DNA of 28,147 bases from Girardia tigrina (GCA_001938485.1 MQRK01226760.1:30323-58469); one strand, 5' to 3'; counted from the first letter of the stretch, positions 9,901 through 19,960 are shown. Notes: generated by a model from the letters alone, not told the origin. Program-made: numbers and translations.

Positions 9901-11321
9901 ATGACAATTAAAAATCGTTGAAGATTATGTGAAAATATATCAAACCATTTCCAGAATAATAAAAGTGCTTTAATCAAATTATTTAAAAATAGTGTTTAAA
10001 TAATAAAATTTAATTAAAAATCTTTTTAAACTTAAAATTTGTAAACATATTTTTAAATATATCAAATATTAAAATTAAAATATATATGTAAACTCCCAGA
10101 AATCCTAACAGTTTTTATTAAAAAACGAAGAGGTTATAAAAAAGTATGACTTAATTTTATTAAAAATTCTTTTTGAAAGAAGTATTAAACGGCATTTCGG
10201 AGATTTACCCTAGCTTCTAGGGTTGATTTTTTAACATTTTATAACATCTTGGTCAGATCAATTAGAGAATTAGAACATTCAAGGGTTCATAGATTATAAG
10301 TTCTGCTTCACAAGAATAAAATTTTGCATTAAAATAAATTTTAAATAAAATATATATTTTAGATGCTTTACACGAAACAAAATAAATTTATAATTCATCA
10401 AATAATTTTATAATAAAAGTACCATTAAACAATATTATAAAAATAAACATTTTAATGTATCATTTTTGAAACACTCAATAATGTCTTCTTAAGAGTTAGG
10501 CGAATATAATTTTTCTTTTTACACTTCCTGAAAAGAGATTAAATAGTTTTATAAAGAATAACCAAAAAAGTCATTAGTAAAGTCTTGTAAATGCGAAATG
10601 AATCCACATGCTTTTACGTAAATTAATTCTTCTTGTCGTTAAAGAAAAAGGATGAAAAAATAGTCTGTTGAAAAAATTAAAATGATGAGGAATTTCTTGA
10701 ATAATTAAAAAATTAAAATTAATTAGTTTAACAAAAAATTGTTTGTTTGATTATCTTAGACAAAAAAAGTAAAAAGAAAAAAATAATCAATAAAATGCAA
10801 ATAAGCTTAGAAGTTGATATAACTTTTAGATAATTTTTTAATATTAATAATATTTTATTTTCAATTGTAAATCGATGAATTTAGTCATTTTATCAGACTT
10901 GTAGTATTTATTTAAAGATATTTTAAACAGAGAAAACAAAAAAAGAAGCAAATTATTTATTTATTAGATAAATTTATTTGATTTTGAACCATTGTTCCTT
11001 GTTTCTGAATGTTCTTTCTTCCCGATTTTTGATGACTTGTTAATTTTATAATGTTTATCAATAGTTAGAAAAGTAGAGACGAAATAACTGATGCTCGTTT
11101 TCTGAAATCTTTTAACATTCTTTTATTTCTTCTGATAATGATACTTTTAGATTAAATTATATTAAATAAGGATCTTTATGTTATTATATTAACAATATAA
11201 ATTAAATCGAAACTATATTTTATGAGTTAAGTGAAAAATACAATAATTCTTTCAAATAACAAATTAAATAAATTTTTGCATCTTCTCGGAGTCTAAATAT
11301 TATTTTCAGTACACTCCAACA
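9901..11321. other. A+T-rich intergenic stretch, no gene
   Basis: About 1.4 kb without a supported gene. A slightly G+C-richer patch at 10190-10280 contains CCCTAGCTTCTAGGG, a near-perfect 7-bp hairpin, but no domain could be read from it. Confidence 0.5.
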
Positions 11322-11582
11322 ATGAAGCCACCAAAATGATCAAACTTCATTATTAACAATTGGCTGCAGGATGAGTCTGAATTGAATTATGACGCTGGAA
11401 TTGCCGCTACAAACATCAATAATGCTAAAAGTTGAAACATTGTGAGCAAACGAACAGCGTACCAATTGTTTATTAAGTTTTATGAAGACAACACTAACTT
11501 GATTGATCAGCCAAGTATCGAAAAGCCTCACAAAATTGGTCAAGATTTAGTTATTGAAGTAATAGAAGCCTATGAACACTAA
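11322..11582 (+). pseudogene. mariner-family transposase N-terminal HTH fragment
   Basis: One frame of 86 codons to a TAA matches the HTH_48 pattern at the N-terminus of mariner/SETMAR-type transposases: an alanine-rich first helix region (AGIAATNINNA), the recognition-helix motif NIVSKRTAYQLFIKF, then an acidic-loop motif NLIDQPSIEKPH equivalent to the usual 'L.D.P..GRP'. Two TGA stops interrupt it (11337, 11433). A likely continuation of the second HTH (HTISTKQKRFLNIRS) lies in another frame near 11680-11730. The DDE catalytic domain was not found downstream, so this is a decayed stub. The minus-strand frame 11340-11543 is its shadow. Confidence 0.65.
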
Positions 11583-11734
11583 AGACTTATCCTTATGATT
11601 TTCAGTGCAAAAAAAAGTAATTTAAAATATATTAAAAGTAGCTAAAAGAAGTGATGTAAGGGCAGTTTCATTACACTAGCTCTCATACAATCTCAACGAA
11701 ACAAAAAAGGTTTCTTAATATTCGATCCGTTATC

Positions 11735-12390
11735 AAAATTGCATTACATTTTTGGTAGATGTTGTAATAGTTTATATTCTTCAAAAATTATAAATCATTG
11801 TATATTGGTTCTCTAAAAACTCTTGTTTTATAATTTTTTAATTACTATTTCTTTTAATAATAAATTAAACACGTAATAAAAGTGCTGAATTTCGGAACCA
11901 AAGGTAAAATAATAAATAACATTCTTAAGATTTGAAATATTTGACCATGTATACCAGAGTAAATTAGAAAAAAATCAAACAAAAATGCCTAATTGAATCA
12001 TTATGACCGTTTTTTTTCAAAATTAAAGCGGCATTTTTAAAGGACTCTTTTCATTAAAATTCTACGAAAAAGATCTTCTATTAATTATTGAAAAAGTCAG
12101 TAATTAATTTTGACGACCATATATTAAAAGATGTGTGAGCAATAATCAGTACTGACAGTTATAAGTACGTAGAAATATTCTTTTCAAATTTATATATTAC
12201 CAAAAAAAACAATTATCAATTTTTGGAAATCAAGTAAAATGTAAAAAAAGGAAATTTATTTTTTTTCATTTTTTAATAACTACTCATTAAGAGAAATCGA
12301 TAAAACAAGAAAGTATTTTATAATATTATAATAAATTGGAAACGTATTATAAATGAATTTTTATTAAAAACAAGTCATTCAATAAAAAAT
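11735..12390. other. A+T-rich stretch, possibly remains of the mariner copy
   Basis: No catalytic motifs of a DDE transposase could be read in any frame. The stretch may contain the eroded rest of the mariner element beginning near 11322, but nothing in the sequence proves it. Confidence 0.35.
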
Positions 12391-12394
12391 ATAT

Positions 12395-12445
12395 TTAAAA
12401 GAAATATATTTAAGATATCAGCCGTCATCTTCAGGCCACTAATTA
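12395..12445 (-). repeat. Penelope-like 3' tail candidate (minus strand)
   Basis: The reverse complement reads GGCCTGAAGATGACGGCTGA and then an A+T-rich run with TTAAATATATTTC. Penelope-like elements end in a CTGAAGA...GCC...GAAAC type core followed by an A+T tail, related to the hammerhead motifs described for this class. The CTGAAGATG block is conserved here while the GAAAC box is not clean. No endonuclease frame was found next to it. Confidence 0.35.
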
Positions 12446-13121
12446 ATAATCAATTCACCTGTATGTAAATACAAAAGTGATGATTATGTAATCGATTGCA
12501 TGAAATAATGCTAATCAAAAATTCTCAATAAGCTGGTTGAGACTGCCCATTGAACATTGATTTTAGGGCAACGTGACCTAATTAACAATGCTTCACACGA
12601 TACTCTCTCCCAATAACAGTCAAAATGTTTTCACAGAATCTTGAAATTATTAAAATATCATTTGACGAAATATCATATTATTAAATCTTTCTTTTGGATA
12701 ATCAGCTTAAGAAACTACCAAAAAGCCTTAAGAAGATTACCAAATTAGATTTAACGCTATATTCTTACCAACCACGGAGTTTGTCAACGGATTTTTCAAC
12801 ACATTATTAATATATTCGAAAGAGAGTGACAATTTTAATATTTTACTGCTAGTTACAACATTCATTTCAAAATCTGAAAAAAATTTGTATTGAGCAAGAG
12901 AGTAATTGAAAAAAACCGATTTTAAAAATTCTTGATTTATTTTATTTTTTGAGATTAAAAAATTTTCAAACAACTCTTATTGGGTTCGTGATTAAAATCC
13001 AAAGTCATTATTTGCAAACTTAATTTTTAATGCAACTTTCATTATTCAAACAAATTTATGAGGAACAATATTTCAATTACATAAACCAGATTTTAAAATT
13101 CTAAATATAAATAATAATATC
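12446..13121. other. intergenic stretch, no supported gene
   Basis: A somewhat G+C-richer segment at 12535-12620 holds no recognisable frame. The 78-codon minus-strand frame at 12737-12973 has low-complexity Phe/Lys/Asn composition expected of A+T-rich DNA and no family likeness. Confidence 0.45.
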
Positions 13122-13149
13122 AATATATATATATATATATATATATATT
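13122..13149. repeat. (AT)n microsatellite
   Basis: A perfect AT dinucleotide run of about 27 bases. Confidence 0.95.
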
Positions 13150-13416
13150 ATTTTATTCAATTTTGCATAAATCATATTTTGTTTTTGTTTTATTAATTTT
13201 TACAATGTTTATTAATTGAAATATAATTTTTTTTCTTTAATTTGAAAACATTCCATTATAAATTATTTTTTTAATGGAAATTTCCGTGGACAATTAAATT
13301 AATTAACTCCAATAAAACATTATGATTTTTATTTTAAAAGGTGTTACAAGATATATCAAAATCTTCTTTACAATATCCTTTTATTCTGAAACAGTTATTT
13401 TAATTGTGATTTTTTT

Positions 13417-13791
13417 TAAAACCTAATTTTTTATAAAAAGTTGTTTCAATTTAATTAGTAAAATATTATCTGTGAATTATAATTTTTATAAAAAGTTATT
13501 TTAATTAAATTAGTAAAATATTACGTATAAACCATGTTTTTTTTATAAAAACTTATTTCATTTTATTTAAATTTTATTTTATTTTAATATTATCATATAT
13601 TTATATCATATATATTATCATATATATTATATTATTTTTATTTCATTTAAATATTATCTATAAACTTAAATTTTTTTTAAAAAGTTATTTCATTTTAATT
13701 AGTAAAACATCATTTTAATTTATCTCAAATATTAATATGATTTTTAATTTAAAAATATCAAAACTTTACAGTTTACCAAAAAGAACCCCTA
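13417..13791 (+). repeat. degenerate tandem array, unit about 60 bp, ending in ACCAAAAAGAACCCC
   Basis: Units begin near 13424, 13483, 13540 and 13665, each with a TTTTTATAAAAAGTTATTT core, then AATTTAATTAGTAAAA, then a TATTATCTATAAAC-type spacer. The third unit is expanded by an ATCATATATATT sub-repeat. The array ends in the block also found at 121-217 (same orientation), so array and end block probably belong to one repeat family. No coding content. Confidence 0.65.
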
Positions 13792-14229
13792 GCAACCCTC
13801 ATATATTAATTTGTTAACATTCACAAATACCATAAATTCCAGACTATAAGATCCTATTTTATTATAAAAATTTAACTCCAAATTAAGGGGGTCTAACTTT
13901 CTTTCATTAAAATTAAAAAGGCCTTATATGCCTTGGGGTAGTATAGACAGGGCTCTACGGTATATAATATTACTAATATTAAAAGTCTTATGAATTTGAC
14001 TTTAAGTTTGGTTTTAGTTAAATGAAATACAATTTTGAATTTGAGAACTGATATATAATTCCGTACTTCTTAATTTACTTCAAACAAAAATAATACCGTG
14101 AAAATATTGATAAAGCTTTTTAAAAACCTCACTAATATCAAAATTGCAACTGATCTTTATATTATCCCAATAATGTCACGTTTTTATTCTTATATTTACT
14201 AGTAATATCCAAATATTTTATAAAAAAAG
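13792..14229. other. A+T-rich intergenic stretch, no gene
   Basis: No supported gene. A small G+C-richer patch at 13920-13965 (GGGGTAGTATAGACAGGGCTC) has no recognised identity. Confidence 0.45.
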
Positions 14230-14267
<38 letters not shown>

Positions 14268-14268
14268 A
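14230..14268. repeat. (TA)n(GT)n compound microsatellite
   Basis: About 25 bases of alternating T/A run into five to six GT units. Confidence 0.95.
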
Positions 14269-14370
14269 CTTTATAAGTACATTATTAAAAGTTATACTTT
14301 ATAGTAACAAAGTAATACTGTTTATATATCAAATAAATAACTGTTATTAATTTCGAAAGCCGAGCAAATA

Positions 14371-14498
14371 GATACGTTGTATTCTGAATTATTATGGAGA
14401 ATTGTCAGTGATAAAGGTTTCATTATTGTTCTTAAGTCAATCTCATGCACCTAGCTACCATTGATATGACCAAAACTTCAGAAGAATATACAACGTAG
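14371..14498. repeat. short inverted-repeat unit
   Basis: TACGTTGTAT then TTCTGAA on the left (14373-14389) is mirrored by TTCAGAAGAATATACAACGTA on the right (14477-14497), with a small gap in one arm. The unit spans about 125 bp, within the range of tiny MITE-like elements or a chance hairpin. No target duplication was identified. Confidence 0.35.
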
Positions 14499-14564
14499 CG
14501 TTTACTTTTTTCTTTTGACTTAAGTATCAGTCTTTAGTATTTCAAGTGAATAAGATCAAGAATT

Positions 14565-14880
14565 CGGTACCCCAATAAATGCTCTAAAATATTTTTGAAA
14601 TATAAATTTAATAAATGTTTTTGAAAATATGTTGATTTTTTATTATTAATTTGATAATAATAATAATATTTTTGAAATATAAATTTTAAAAATGTATAAA
14701 TTTATAAATATAAAAATTTTGTCGACTGTCTGGAAAATATTTATAATTACCTGGAAAATTTCAAATAAATTAAAAAAATGAAAAGGTATTTTAATTAATA
14801 ATAGTAAATCAACATATTTTCAAAAACATTTAATAAATTTACATTTCAAAAATATTTTAGCACATTTGTCGGGTCCCGCT
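14565..14880. mobile_element. MITE-like element with terminal inverted repeats of about 85 bp
   Basis: The left arm (14565 to about 14650) and the reverse complement of the right arm (about 14795-14880) align over about 85 bp with only a few differences: GGTACCCC versus GGGACCCG at the tip, then CTAAAATATTTTTGAAAT, then AAATGTTTTTGAAAATATG and GTTGATTT. The interior is A+T-rich and non-coding. AGAATT lies directly outside both ends (14560-14565 and 14881-14886), a possible 6-bp target duplication depending on where the tips are set. This is the structure of a non-autonomous DNA transposon; the superfamily is unknown. Confidence 0.7.
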
Positions 14881-14886
14881 AGAATT

Positions 14887-15764
14887 TAATAACAATATAC
14901 ATATATATGTACTATTAATAAAGACAATTTTTGAGCAGAAATATTTTGTTATACTTAAATAAATTTGTATTTTTAAAATTATTTTTTCATGAATGAATCT
15001 AAATAAAAGTACGACAGGTCAAGTTTGAATGATTTACATATAAAAGTTGTGTTAAGAAGGGTTTTGACAAGGTAATACAAGAAAAGTATTTAAAAACCTA
15101 AAATGCGATGCAAAGTGCCTTCATATGTGCTAATAGGTTTTTTGTTAATTTGTTGAATAAATCATTAACACTTATTCATAAAAAGAGCTCATAAAAAGTT
15201 GTTCACTTAAACGAATTATTTTTATATTTACCATTTTTTTAATTTTAATATTTAATTTCTCTCATAAAAAATGTCTTTCAATCTCTCGACCCGGGGCCAA
15301 AATTCTTTGGCCATGCCTGTATAAATAAATAAAAATGTTTTTTTAAAATAAAAATTTGATATCAAAAAACAATTTTTAAGAAGAAACAGAATATTTAGTA
15401 CTTTAAGCAGTAAATATATAATGACCGTCAACAATTATACAAAATAGAAAAATATATTTAATAAAACGTTAATTTTTAGATAAATGATACTTCTAGATTT
15501 AGTAGAAATTATATTCCGTTTTATATTTTCTGTAGTTTAATATTATTATTATTATTTAATGTTTCCCTACAGACTGATTTATGGGTAACAAATAGAAATC
15601 ATGGGTAATTAAATTTCTAGTTCCATTAGTAAAACGCCATCAATATAAAATAATCTCAAAACTTTATTTGTGCTCTTATATCATTCAACTGTATGAAGTT
15701 GTTCGTGATTAAATCTATTGTAAGTCTGTCAAATTCAAAGAAAAAATGTTTTTTATATAATTTT
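14887..15764. other. intergenic stretch with a small G+C-rich island at 15280-15315
   Basis: No supported gene. On the minus strand, a pyrimidine-rich TTTATTTATACAG precedes a 20-codon frame that starts at an ATG and ends TAA (15255-15315), including CATGGCCAAAG and GGCCCCGGGTCGAGAG. It could be a terminal exon or a SINE scrap, and I cannot tell which. Confidence 0.4.
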
Positions 15765-15830
15765 CTGCTTTGTTGTAAATAAATACATTGTAAAATTACG
15801 TCTTCATCAGACGAGTTTTTGATTTTTGTT
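15765..15830 (-). repeat. Penelope-like 3' tail candidate (minus strand)
   Basis: The reverse complement reads CGTCTGATGAAGACG, a perfect 5-bp hairpin around TGATG, followed by TAATTTTACAATGTATTTATTTAC. Core and tail resemble the 3' end at 19880-19960 (CTGAAATGG...ACGTATGTATTGTGAATAAAT) but only loosely. No coding region of the element is recognised beside it. Confidence 0.25.
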
Positions 15831-16136
15831 GCATTTATCCCATGTATACTTTATACTTGAAAGATCACAAATTATATCATCAAAAACTAATATCAATTTT
15901 TAATTCATTCTAAAGATCATTCCACATGATTGAAAACTTTTGACAATTCGTATTATATAAAAAATTCGTAATTTATCATAAAAATTTAACATGAATATCA
16001 TCGATCTTCTTGAATTATACTCCGAAATACTTGATGAAATATATAAGCTCAACAAAATTTTTGTGTTAAGAGCAACTAATACAGTGAGCGTAATGTATTA
16101 GAAACAATTAAAACAAAAATAAAGAAAATTAAATTT

Positions 16137-16213
16137 AAAATGAAAAGGCATATTAAAATTTATTATATTGCTAATTAATTTCAATGGCTTAACCGCCCTC
16201 TTCAGAAGTCTCT
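16137..16213 (-). repeat. Penelope-like 3' tail (minus strand)
   Basis: The reverse complement reads TTCTGAAGAGGGCGGTTAAGCC, then ATTGAAATT, AATAAATTTTAATAT, GCCTTTTCATT. The order CTGAAGA, GGC, GCC, GAAA, AATAAATTTAATAT and CTTTTCATT matches the 3' end of the Penelope element at 19880-19954, including the final CTTTTCATT. It may be the tail of a lost Penelope copy or of a non-autonomous relative using the same 3' end. Confidence 0.45.
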
Positions 16214-16277
16214 TCAATGTATTAAGTGACAGAGTGAAGCAGTTACGTGGTTATCGCGCTGGTTTAGGGTCACTGGG

Positions 16278-16481
16278 TTATGGATGAATTGCAGGAAATG
16301 TATTCTCTTTGTGCTTGTCGTTGAAATTCAAATGATACTTAAACAACCACATCACGACATCCGAAGGAATTTCTGGTTTTGTAGGATATAAATGTTTTAA
16401 TAAAGATTCGGAAAGACGGAGAGAAAACTCGATATCTTGAACGACATCGATCATTTTACAAATTGAGTTCAACTTATTATT
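16278..16481 (-). CDS. unassigned exon-like reading frame
   Basis: A minus-strand frame of about 65 codons ends in TAA, with G+C content clearly above the flanks. An ATG occurs a few codons in (near 16454), and an AG that could be a splice acceptor precedes the frame. The peptide has an amphipathic, ordinary globular composition (an EFSLRLSESLLKHLYP segment, then SDVVMWLFKYHLNF). I do not recognise a family. A Penelope-like 3' tail lies about 65 bp downstream on the same strand, so it might belong to a transposon, but it does not resemble a GIY-YIG domain. Alternatives are the last exon of a host gene or an eroded fragment. Confidence 0.3.
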   Translation of the reverse strand, partial: NNKLNSICKMIDVVQDIEFSLRLSESLLKHLYPTKPEIPSDVVMWLFKYHLNFNDKHKENTFPAIHP

Positions 16482-16639
16482 TTAACGTTCGTGAATTAAA
16501 TCAACAATCGATTGAAAATTTATATCACTTCCATTTCTATTAATTTGTTTTGAGTTAATAAACATTTATTTTAAAATTGAATATTTTCCTGTTTAATCTC
16601 ACTGGTAAAAATCGATTCCAAGTTTTTATCGATTAAATC

Positions 16640-16860
16640 CGGATCAATTTATAGGATTAGGGTAAATGTTAGGGTTATAAGTTAAGTTAGGATCCTGTCC
16701 ATAATTTCACCCGGCATCATTTTTCAACCGGAGAGTAATTATCCAATCAGTGTGTTCATTAAATTATGAAGCTCTTGCGGCTTTATATGTACTAGGGTTA
16801 GTTGTGGTTAAAACTGCGGCTGGGGGATCAGAAATATAACATAAACTACCACTCATTATT
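16640..16860. other. G+C-richer patch with scattered TTAGGG words
   Basis: TTAGGG occurs at 16657 and 16669, with a related CTAGGGTTAG at 16793 and more GTTA-rich text between. This may be a degenerate interstitial telomere-like or transposon-derived stretch. No coding frame was read in it. Confidence 0.3.
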
Positions 16861-17182
16861 ATCATAATTAAAGATCTCATCAGAGAAGGCAAAGTGTGCT
16901 ACAGAAACAGGCAGAAAAAATTTTATTCTTTTTCTTATTTTACAGAAGATTTAAAACTTTTTTGATCTTCATTCAATTTCGTACATAAGATAATCTTTTT
17001 TTATACTTCTAAAAACTCATAAAATGCATATACATACTTTTAAAAATACTATAAATGGAGAAAAGCATTTAAAATTTTTATAAATTTAACAAGTTCCGTT
17101 ATCCTTCGACTAGATGGTATATATTTTTAGGCCAACGTTGGATATAATTGATGTTTGAGAAATGAGTGTGTTGTTGTCCAAT

Positions 17183-17440
17183 CACAAATTTTCGACCTAA
17201 AAGGGTCGTATTTCTTTCTCGGCTTGCGGCGTTCTTAGTCAACTCTCCCGGCAGCAGCAGTCTCACTCCAATCTTGATCTCTGCTCGTGATCGTCGACTT
17301 CTTGTTGAATTGCGCCAATCGACTGGCTTCACTTGTAATCTGCTCAAACACATAGTTCACAAGACTGTTCATGATCAAAATGGTCAGTGTCTGGGTGCAC
17401 CTGCCGCAGCAAGAATTAATGACTTGGATTTTCATAATCT
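17183..17440 (-). pseudogene. histone H2B pseudogene
   Basis: H2B pairs with H2A in the nucleosome core. On the minus strand successive pieces match conserved H2B blocks: RQVHPDT (about 17390-17410), [13 protein letters not shown] then [18 protein letters not shown] (about 17285-17375), [16 protein letters not shown] (about 17222-17270), and a Lys-Lys-Tyr near 17200 for the C-terminal TKYT. These are the alpha-1 end, the alpha-2 helix, loop L2 and the alpha-3/alpha-C start in canonical order. The pieces lie in different frames: about 14 nt are missing between HPDT and IMNS, about 2 nt at the Ser-Arg-Glu codons, and another shift lies after AAS; an in-frame TAA also precedes RQVHPDT. The basic N-terminal tail is unclear. 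Several substitutions are seen at usually invariant positions. It is intronless, as histone genes normally are. An assembly error near the gap is a possible alternative. Confidence 0.85.
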
Positions 17441-17555
17441 TTGTCACTCTGATCGATTACTGACATGAAGAGAAATAACAGTCAGAAACAAACATTTTTC
17501 TTTTTTTCATTTGTGCAACGGTATTAACAAATCGAACTTGAAAAATAAAATCACA

Positions 17556-18047
17556 NNNNNNNNNNNNNNNNNNNNNNNNNNNNNNNNNNNNNNNNNNNNN
17601 NNNNNNNNNNNNNNNNNNNNNNNNNNNNNNNNNNNNNNNNNNNNNNNNNNNNNNNNNNNNNNNNNNNNNNNNNNNNNNNNNNNNNNNNNNNNNNNNNNNN
17701 NNNNNNNNNNNNNNNNNNNNNNNNNNNNNNNNNNNNNNNNNNNNNNNNNNNNNNNNNNNNNNNNNNNNNNNNNNNNNNNNNNNNNNNNNNNNNNNNNNNN
17801 NNNNNNNNNNNNNNNNNNNNNNNNNNNNNNNNNNNNNNNNNNNNNNNNNNNNNNNNNNNNNNNNNNNNNNNNNNNNNNNNNNNNNNNNNNNNNNNNNNNN
17901 NNNNNNNNNNNNNNNNNNNNNNNNNNNNNNNNNNNNNNNNNNNNNNNNNNNNNNNNNNNNNNNNNNNNNNNNNNNNNNNNNNNNNNNNNNNNNNNNNNNN
18001 NNNNNNNNNNNNNNNNNNNNNNNNNNNNNNNNNNNNNNNNNNNNNNN
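17556..18047. other. assembly gap (N run)
   Basis: A run of 492 N. Sequence upstream of the H2B pseudogene on its own strand, where a promoter or a divergent H2A partner would be expected, is hidden here. Confidence 1.
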
Positions 18048-19066
18048 CTATTTTTATAATTATATTATAATAAATAATAAATTAAATGTTAAGTATTTTA
18101 CATCTACTTGTTTATTAATACTAAATAACATTCTTCATTTTTTGAAAAAAGTTTACAAAATTTAATCATACAATTTGTCTTTTTTTAACATAAAAAATAT
18201 GAACCAGTTTTGTCTTCTATCAAATAAAACATTTAAAATTAACAATTTAAAAACTAAAAACAATTTGAAAATAACAATTACTAACTAAAATTTAATAACA
18301 ATATATTATCATAAAATTTCTAAACTTCATGAATAATAAATAACCTATTTTAATAAACAAAAAAAATTAATTAGAAATATTTATATTCATATTAAAATGA
18401 TATTTTTTAATATATTTTGTGTTGCTTTAATGAAAAGAAATTTTATGATATTTGTTCAAGCGAGATAATGGAAATGAATTTTCTAATAAACTTTGTCTTG
18501 AAAATATGCAAATAAAGTAGATCAATATGTCTTAAATAATTTAATTTAAATAAAAAACAAAAAAAATATTTCTTAAAAGAAAACTTTTTAACAATTATCA
18601 CTTAAAATAAAATTAACCTGAAATTAATATTATACATTTTACAAAAATCAAAATTAAAATCTACAGAAAGAAATACTTTTTTTCAAAAAACTTAAAATAC
18701 ATTAATTATATTTGTTAATTTCGGATATATTTGACGAACCCGTATAGAAATCGGCCTCAAGATTAAGATTTAATTTCAAAATTTTATTTCAATACAAATT
18801 TCTGTTTTTTTTAACAAATTTCCGATGAACATTATTTTCTATTTACAAAAATTTTTAAATAAATTTAGTGTGATACAATTATTAATACGGTAAAATTTCA
18901 AAATCTCAAAATTTTAACTTTAAAATTTCTCACTTTTAAAGTTTTAAGAATTTTGAAAATTTTACATTTTATGTTTAAAAATTTTTCTGTCCTCAAAATC
19001 ATAATATAAACTTATTTAAATCTGGAAATTGTTCGGGCGATTTAATGCACATTATTCGAGTTATAA
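18048..19066. other. A+T-rich intergenic stretch, no gene
   Basis: No supported frame. An imperfect inverted repeat with arms of about 30-35 bp (GTAAAATTTCAAAAT near 18891 and ATTTTGAAAATTTTAC ending near 18966) could form a hairpin. A small G+C-richer patch at 18720-18765 has no recognised identity. Confidence 0.5.
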
Positions 19067-19735
19067 GATGATCATGCTGCCAAATTAATCTCCGACATTG
19101 GAGACGATATCATAACGTACATCGAATACAAATTCAATAATAAAATCAAGGCCTTCATTGTCATTAAAAAGATTCGATTATTAGCGGGTTTTGAAAAGCC
19201 AACATTTAGTAAAAATATTGTGCATCAAATGTACTATTGATGGACGAAAAGAAACATTGGATTTCAGATTAGAAACAAATCTTTTCTTATTAAAGAAAAT
19301 CTTCTATCATTTTTATATAATTATATATATAGTTCAGAGAGAGCAAAAGAGTTCAAACGATTTTTAGAACATCGAACACCTGTTGGCTTAAAATTGAGAA
19401 TAATCTTTTTAACTAATAAATGCTGGAACTATTTTTCCAACAAATCAAAAACTCCTTTGTGTATTAAGGCAAATCTAGTTTATCAATACAAATGTCACAA
19501 GTGCGAAGCCTTGTACATTGGAGAGACAATTCGTCATCTCCGCACTAGAATTGCTGAACATACTCAATCGAGTAGAAATAGTTCGATATTGAGCCATATT
19601 AAAAGATGTAAAGGTAATCTTATGAATTACAATAAAGATTTTAAAGTGATTTTAAATAATTTTGACATAAATTATGAAAGGATTATTGCCGAAGCATTGT
19701 TAATAAAGCATCATAAACCATGCTTAAACGTGTAA
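19067..19735 (+). pseudogene. Penelope-like element: RT C-terminal part and GIY-YIG endonuclease
   Basis: One frame of about 222 codons, interrupted by a single TGA (19238) and closed by TAA. The first part contains GFEKPTFS, which fits the 'RKPTF' segment near the end of Penelope reverse transcriptases. The last 113 codons are a GIY-YIG domain: a CHKC cysteine pair, ALYIGETIRHLRTRIAEH, a histidine/cysteine-containing middle, and the terminal EALLIKHHKPCLNV block whose Glu and Asn positions are typical of the Penelope nuclease. The nuclease nicks target DNA to prime reverse transcription. There is no ATG at the nuclease start because it is the internal 3' half of a longer 5'-truncated protein. 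Low decay of this frame suggests a relatively young copy. Confidence 0.8.
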
Positions 19736-19951
19736 GGTGATTCATCTAATCATATTAAAGTTTTTTAAAATATCATTAAAATACCTTTTTTTTAAAGAAA
19801 AAAAGCATGTTTTTGAGACGTATGATATAATAGTTTTTCAACTATATAAATAGCAATTAATCACTTTATTTCATTGCTCTAAAGATGCTGAAATGGTGAA
19901 ACACGTATGTATTGTGAATAAATTTAATATTCGAAAATGGCCTTTCTTTTC

Positions 19952-19960
<9 letters not shown>
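19736..19960 (+). other. Penelope 3' UTR and 3' tail with hammerhead-like core
   Basis: Downstream of the endonuclease stop the element continues to GATGCTGAAATGGTGAAAC, then ACGTATGTATTGTG, AATAAATTTAATAT and TTTCTTTTCATT before running into an (AT)n tract. CTGA...GAAAC spaced by a short stem is reminiscent of the hammerhead ribozyme motifs known from Penelope-like elements, but stem II here is too short for me to claim a working ribozyme. Related tails occur on the minus strand at 16137-16213 and, more weakly, 15765-15830 and 12395-12445. Confidence 0.5.

Noticed and set aside
12737-12973. 78-codon minus-strand reading frame
   Set aside because: Low-complexity Phe/Asn/Lys/Ile composition, no family likeness, and no compositional difference from the A+T-rich flanks.
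15255-15434. Minus-strand frame of 60 codons with a hydrophobic first half
   Set aside because: The first two thirds are A+T-rich and intron-like (ending in TTTATACAG). Only a 20-codon G+C-rich tail looks different, too short to call a gene or SINE.
17511-18059. Apparent 182-codon open frame across the N run
   Set aside because: It is an artefact of translating the gap; only about 15 codons are real sequence.
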